Assembly: GCA_022767285.1 (NCBI GenBank)
Contig: JALENY010000027.1
Location: 1-64,000, forward strand
DNA: 64,000 nt
Origin: Lachnospiraceae bacterium
GTDB lineage: Bacteria; Bacillota; Clostridia; Lachnospirales; Lachnospiraceae
Reading direction: 5' to 3'
The notes below the pieces were generated by a model. That model ran no database searches. It was not told the DNA's origin and was given only the letters and a program-made list of their open reading frames with translations. Made by a program: the position numbers and the translations under genes. Shown piece after piece: positions 61,167 through 64,000 of this stretch. Numbering within the stretch: position 1 is the stretch's first letter; each line of letters begins with the position of its first letter.

Positions 61167-61289
61167 CATTTTGGTATGTAGGGTAACTGCCGGTGGCAGA
61201 CCTTCTGCATTGTGGTTGCTTTTTGACTATACATTCATTATAATAGAATAAGTTTTTAAAAAATAGCTTCAAGAAGAAAGGACAATGGA

Positions 61290-62048
61290 ATGAGAGTTGA
61301 ATTATTTTCCATAGGAAAATTTACCATCTATGGGTATGGCTTTATGATTGCAGTCGGCATTCTGGCATGTATTCTGCTGGCATATTATCGTGCCCCAAAG
61401 TACAATCTGAATCCGGAAGCAATTCTGGATATTGCCATATGGGGTGTGGTTGCAGGATTTATTGGAGCAAAGCTTCTTTATGTGATCGTTGAATTTCCCA
61501 CATTTATTCAGGATCCATGGTCAATCCTCGGATCGGAAGGGTTTGTAGTATACGGCGGTATCGCGGCAGGAGTGGGAGCAGGAGCTCTTTATTGTAAGAA
61601 GAAAGGGTATATCTTTTTAGAGTATTTTGATCTGGCGGCACCTTCTATTGCGATTGCCCAGGGATTTGGCAGAATTGGTTGTCTTTTAGCAGGATGCTGC
61701 TATGGAAGAGAAACGGCAAGCTTTCTGGGCATTACCTTCCCGGAGGGAGCGCTGGCACCGGCCGGTGTAAAATTGCTGCCGACTCAATTGATTTCGTCGG
61801 TGGGCGATTTTCTGATTATGTTTATTCTGCTGTTTTATCATAAGAGGGCAAAGCATACCGGTGATGTGGGCGCTTTGTATATGTTTCTGTATGCGATCGG
61901 AAGATTTTCAGTTGAATTTCTCCGAAACGATGACCGCGGAACAGTAGCATTTTTATCTACCTCTCAGGCAATTTCCATCTTGATTTTTGCTCTGGCATTG
62001 TTCTTATTCCATCAGAACAAAAAGCGTCCGAAGCATCAAAATAATTAA
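61290..62048 (+). CDS. lgt: prolipoprotein diacylglyceryl transferase
   Basis: 252 residues, seven membrane segments. Motifs VVYGGIAAG and GRIGCLLAGCCYGRE (the latter about 130-144) are the Firmicutes Lgt signature, with YAIGRFSVEFLRNDDRG near the end. It attaches diacylglycerol to lipobox cysteines, such as that of the lipoprotein at 19147. GAAAGGAC precedes ATG 61290. Confidence 0.95.
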   Translation: MRVELFSIGKFTIYGYGFMIAVGILACILLAYYRAPKYNLNPEAILDIAIWGVVAGFIGAKLLYVIVEFPTFIQDPWSILGSEGFVVYGGIAAGVGAGALYCKKKGYIFLEYFDLAAPSIAIAQGFGRIGCLLAGCCYGRETASFLGITFPEGALAPAGVKLLPTQLISSVGDFLIMFILLFYHKRAKHTGDVGALYMFLYAIGRFSVEFLRNDDRGTVAFLSTSQAISILIFALALFLFHQNKKRPKHQNN

Positions 62049-62081
62049 TTGCAGTGTAGATTCTCTTATTGCGGAACTTCT

Positions 62082-62118
62082 AAAAAGAGACCGTATCTTT
62101 CGATACAGTCTCTTTTTT
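62082..62118. terminator. bidirectional terminator between lgt and htpG
   Basis: AAAAAGAGAC-C-GTATC / GATAC-A-GTCTCTTTTTT with a 4-base loop. A/T-runs on both sides suit convergent genes. Confidence 0.85.
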
Positions 62119-62125
62119 AGGCCTC

Positions 62126-64000
62126 TTATTTCGTCAGCAGCAGCATGATCTCATTGCTTCTCTTCACAAATCTCGTCATTTCATCCGGATTCAGCGGTTT
62201 ATGAGCCAGCATAGCCAGGTCATACAGTTGTTCGCAGATAACAGGTACATTCTTGGAACGCTTGTGCTCCAGAACGAACTTGACCAGAGGATGATTTGCA
62301 TTCAGCACCAGGGTTTCCTGACCGCCGAACATGGACGGATCCATACCTGCCATACCGTACATCTTCATCATTTCCTGCATACGGCGGCTTTCCTCGGAGA
62401 GAATCATCATGGAGGAGATATCGTTGTCTTTAAGATTTTCCACACGAACTTCCAGTTTATCGTTGCTCAGTACTTTACGGAATGTCTCGGTGAGAGATTT
62501 TGCATCATCCTCTGCGATGGAATCTTCACCTTTGAAATCATCAGTCAGATCTGCATCGATACGCATGAACCGAAGTGATTCGTTGCGCCGTTCCAGCTGA
62601 GTGATAAATGGTGTGTCAATGTTATGTTTCAGGATAACCGCGTCTTTTCCCTCGGTTTTGAACATATTGATGTACTGAATCTGCTGAACCTCGTCAGTTA
62701 CGTAGAATACCGTATCTTTTTTCGGTTCTTTATCATCTTCATTTTCATCGGATTCGGCGTCCTGATCCGGTTCGATGGTGGTTCCGTCTGTATCAACAAC
62801 TTCTGATTCGGGTTCCTCAGCCTCTTTGTCGGCAGTCAGATGATTCTTTTCTTTGTACTCTTCCAGAGTAAGATACTTATTATCCAAATCTTTGAAAAGA
62901 ATGTAGTCCATCATCTTGTCGGCAAATTTTTCTTCCTTGATACAGCCGAATTTGATGAACGGGCTGATATCATCCCAGTATTTTTCGTAGGATTCACGGT
63001 CTGTCTTACACATACCGGACAGTTTGTCAGCCACTTTTTTGCTGATATAGTCGGCAATTTTCTTGACGAATCCATCGTTTTGCAGAGCGCTTCTGGATAC
63101 ATTCAGCGGAAGATCCGGGCAGTCAATGACACCTTTTAAGAGCATCAGGAATTCCGGAATAACTTCTTTGATATTATCTGCAATAAATACCTGGTTGTTA
63201 TAGAGTTTGATGGTGCCCTCAATGGAATCATATTCTGTGTTAATCTTCGGGAAGTATAAAATACCTTTCAGATTAAACGGGTAATCCATATTCAGATGAA
63301 TCCAGAACAGAGGCTCTTTGTAATCGTTAAAGACTTTGCGGTAAAAATCCTTGTATTCATCATCGGTACATTCGTTCGGGTGCTTTGTCCAAAGCGGATG
63401 GATGTCGTTGATCGGTTTAGGTGCTTCCGGCTCTTTTGCTTCTTTGTCTTCGGAATCTGCGGATTCGCTGTCTGCCTTTGGCTCAACCGGTTCCGGTTTC
63501 GGAGCATTTGCATTTTCCAGATAGATTTCCACCGGCATGAAAGAACAGTAGCGGTTCAGGACTTCACGCATGCGGTATTCGTTGCAGAATTCATAGCTGT
63601 CTTCGTTCAAATGCAGAGTGATCTCGGTACCGATGGAATCTTTTGTACCTTCGCCGATCTCATATTCAGATTCACCATCACTTTCCCAGTGAACCGGTTT
63701 TGCACCTTCCTGGTAGGAAAGAGTGTCGATGTCTACCTGATGAGCTACCATAAATGCAGAGTAGAAGCCAAGTCCGAAATGACCGATCATCTGATCAGCA
63801 TCGGTTTTGCCTTTGTATTTTTCAAGAAATTCTGTTGCACCTGAAAAGGCAATCTGAGTTATATATTCCTCCACTTCCTGTTCCGTCATACCGATACCGG
63901 TATCGATGAATTTCAACGTTTTTTCTTCTGGATTTACAATGACATGGATGGAATCCTGTTTGTCATCCGGTCTTTCGTACTCGCCGATCACGCTCAGTTT
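62126..64000 (-). CDS. htpG: molecular chaperone HtpG (Hsp90), 5' end outside the window
   Basis: About 625 residues are visible; the gene runs off the right edge, so roughly the first 50 residues, including the start, are missing. The ATPase domain shows TGIGMTEQEVEEYITQIAFSGATEF, GHFGLGFYSAFMVA and GTEITLHL. A charged linker follows (about 165-200: EPVEPKADSESADSEDKEAKEPE), then the middle domain with SRSALQND and the C-terminal dimerisation domain. A second acidic insert (SEVVDTDG, DQDAESDENEDDKEPKKD) lies in the middle part and is longer than in E. coli HtpG. Confidence 0.95.
   Translation of the reverse strand, partial: KLSVIGEYERPDDKQDSIHVIVNPEEKTLKFIDTGIGMTEQEVEEYITQIAFSGATEFLEKYKGKTDADQMIGHFGLGFYSAFMVAHQVDIDTLSYQEGAKPVHWESDGESEYEIGEGTKDSIGTEITLHLNEDSYEFCNEYRMREVLNRYCSFMPVEIYLENANAPKPEPVEPKADSESADSEDKEAKEPEAPKPINDIHPLWTKHPNECTDDEYKDFYRKVFNDYKEPLFWIHLNMDYPFNLKGILYFPKINTEYDSIEGTIKLYNNQVFIADNIKEVIPEFLMLLKGVIDCPDLPLNVSRSALQNDGFVKKIADYISKKVADKLSGMCKTDRESYEKYWDDISPFIKFGCIKEEKFADKMMDYILFKDLDNKYLTLEEYKEKNHLTADKEAEEPESEVVDTDGTTIEPDQDAESDENEDDKEPKKDTVFYVTDEVQQIQYINMFKTEGKDAVILKHNIDTPFITQLERRNESLRFMRIDADLTDDFKGEDSIAEDDAKSLTETFRKVLSNDKLEVRVENLKDNDISSMMILSEESRRMQEMMKMYGMAGMDPSMFGGQETLVLNANHPLVKFVLEHKRSKNVPVICEQLYDLAMLAHKPLNPDEMTRFVKRSNEIMLLLTK

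Overview
The window looks like chromosomal DNA of a gut Clostridia, most likely Lachnospiraceae. The evidence is the gene content: an SSS-type sialic acid operon, meso-diaminopimelate dehydrogenase, a single-chain 1268-residue PurL, the split ThrE exporter, a FeoB-associated Cys-rich peptide, and the radical-SAM/DUF4130 repair pair. Strong GGAGG ribosome sites and sigma-A promoters with 16-18 bp spacers agree with this. I cannot name the genus. No phage, IS element, CRISPR array or rRNA was seen.

Layout. (1) 0-5.3 kb is a decayed accessory stretch: a sugar O-acetyltransferase, two MATE pumps with internal deletions around an intact MarR gene, an intact ROK repressor with matching operators, and deleted remnants of a polyol dehydrogenase and a GPH symporter. 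(2) 5.3-12.0 kb is a sialic acid island: nagB facing nanE-nanA-SSS symporter-yhcH/nanQ-nanK-rpiR. (3) 12-18.7 kb holds a MerR/TipA regulator, a PanE-like reductase, a Crp/Fnr remnant, a cysteine-desulfurase-like protein that has lost its PLP lysine and active cysteine, a VOC protein, an M20 amidohydrolase, a HAD phosphatase and a broken DNA glycosylase. (4) 19-24.4 kb has a PstS-like lipoprotein with its two lobes in swapped order, a Na/Pi cotransporter, DegV, and an XRE/membrane-protein module. (5) 24.6-32.6 kb is mostly housekeeping: malQ, ddh, an anchored protein, a SmtB-type ArsR, adenine deaminase, the split ThrE exporter and RsuA. (6) 32.8-36.5 kb holds a FeoB-associated Cys-rich peptide, an orphan pair of BMC shell proteins, and a metal P-type ATPase with a Cys/His/Asp repeat tail. 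(7) 36.7-41.9 kb has a homocysteine methyltransferase, an NYN-LOTUS protein, a tailed ArsR, a WYL regulator, xpt and a CsoR-family repressor. (8) 42.1-47.2 kb is a DNA repair block: two LexA-type boxes, a radical SAM HhH protein, its DUF4130 partner, and an XPD-like helicase with an N-terminal nuclease-like region. (9) 47.4-52.3 kb is a five-gene ATP-grasp / alpha-E / transglutaminase / M14 / M14-pseudoenzyme locus. (10) 52.3-64 kb has ridA, a LysR gene divergent from purL, an FGGY kinase, a structured RNA candidate, tRNA-Val, tRNA-Met and tRNA-Gly, araD, lgt and the start-truncated htpG at the right edge.

How the genes work together. The nan genes import sialic acid and convert it to GlcNAc-6-P, and NagB completes the route to fructose-6-P. 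FGGY kinase plus AraD suit ribulose/arabinose catabolism, though no isomerase is in view. Adenine deaminase and Xpt feed purine salvage beside PurL. Metal handling appears three times: SmtB-like ArsR, Cys/His-rich ATPase and CsoR. The best candidates for undescribed biology are the ATP-grasp/M14 locus with one zinc-less M14 copy, the LexA-boxed radical SAM repair pair, the PLP-less desulfurase homologue, the orphan BMC pair and the unassigned RNA near 59.6 kb.
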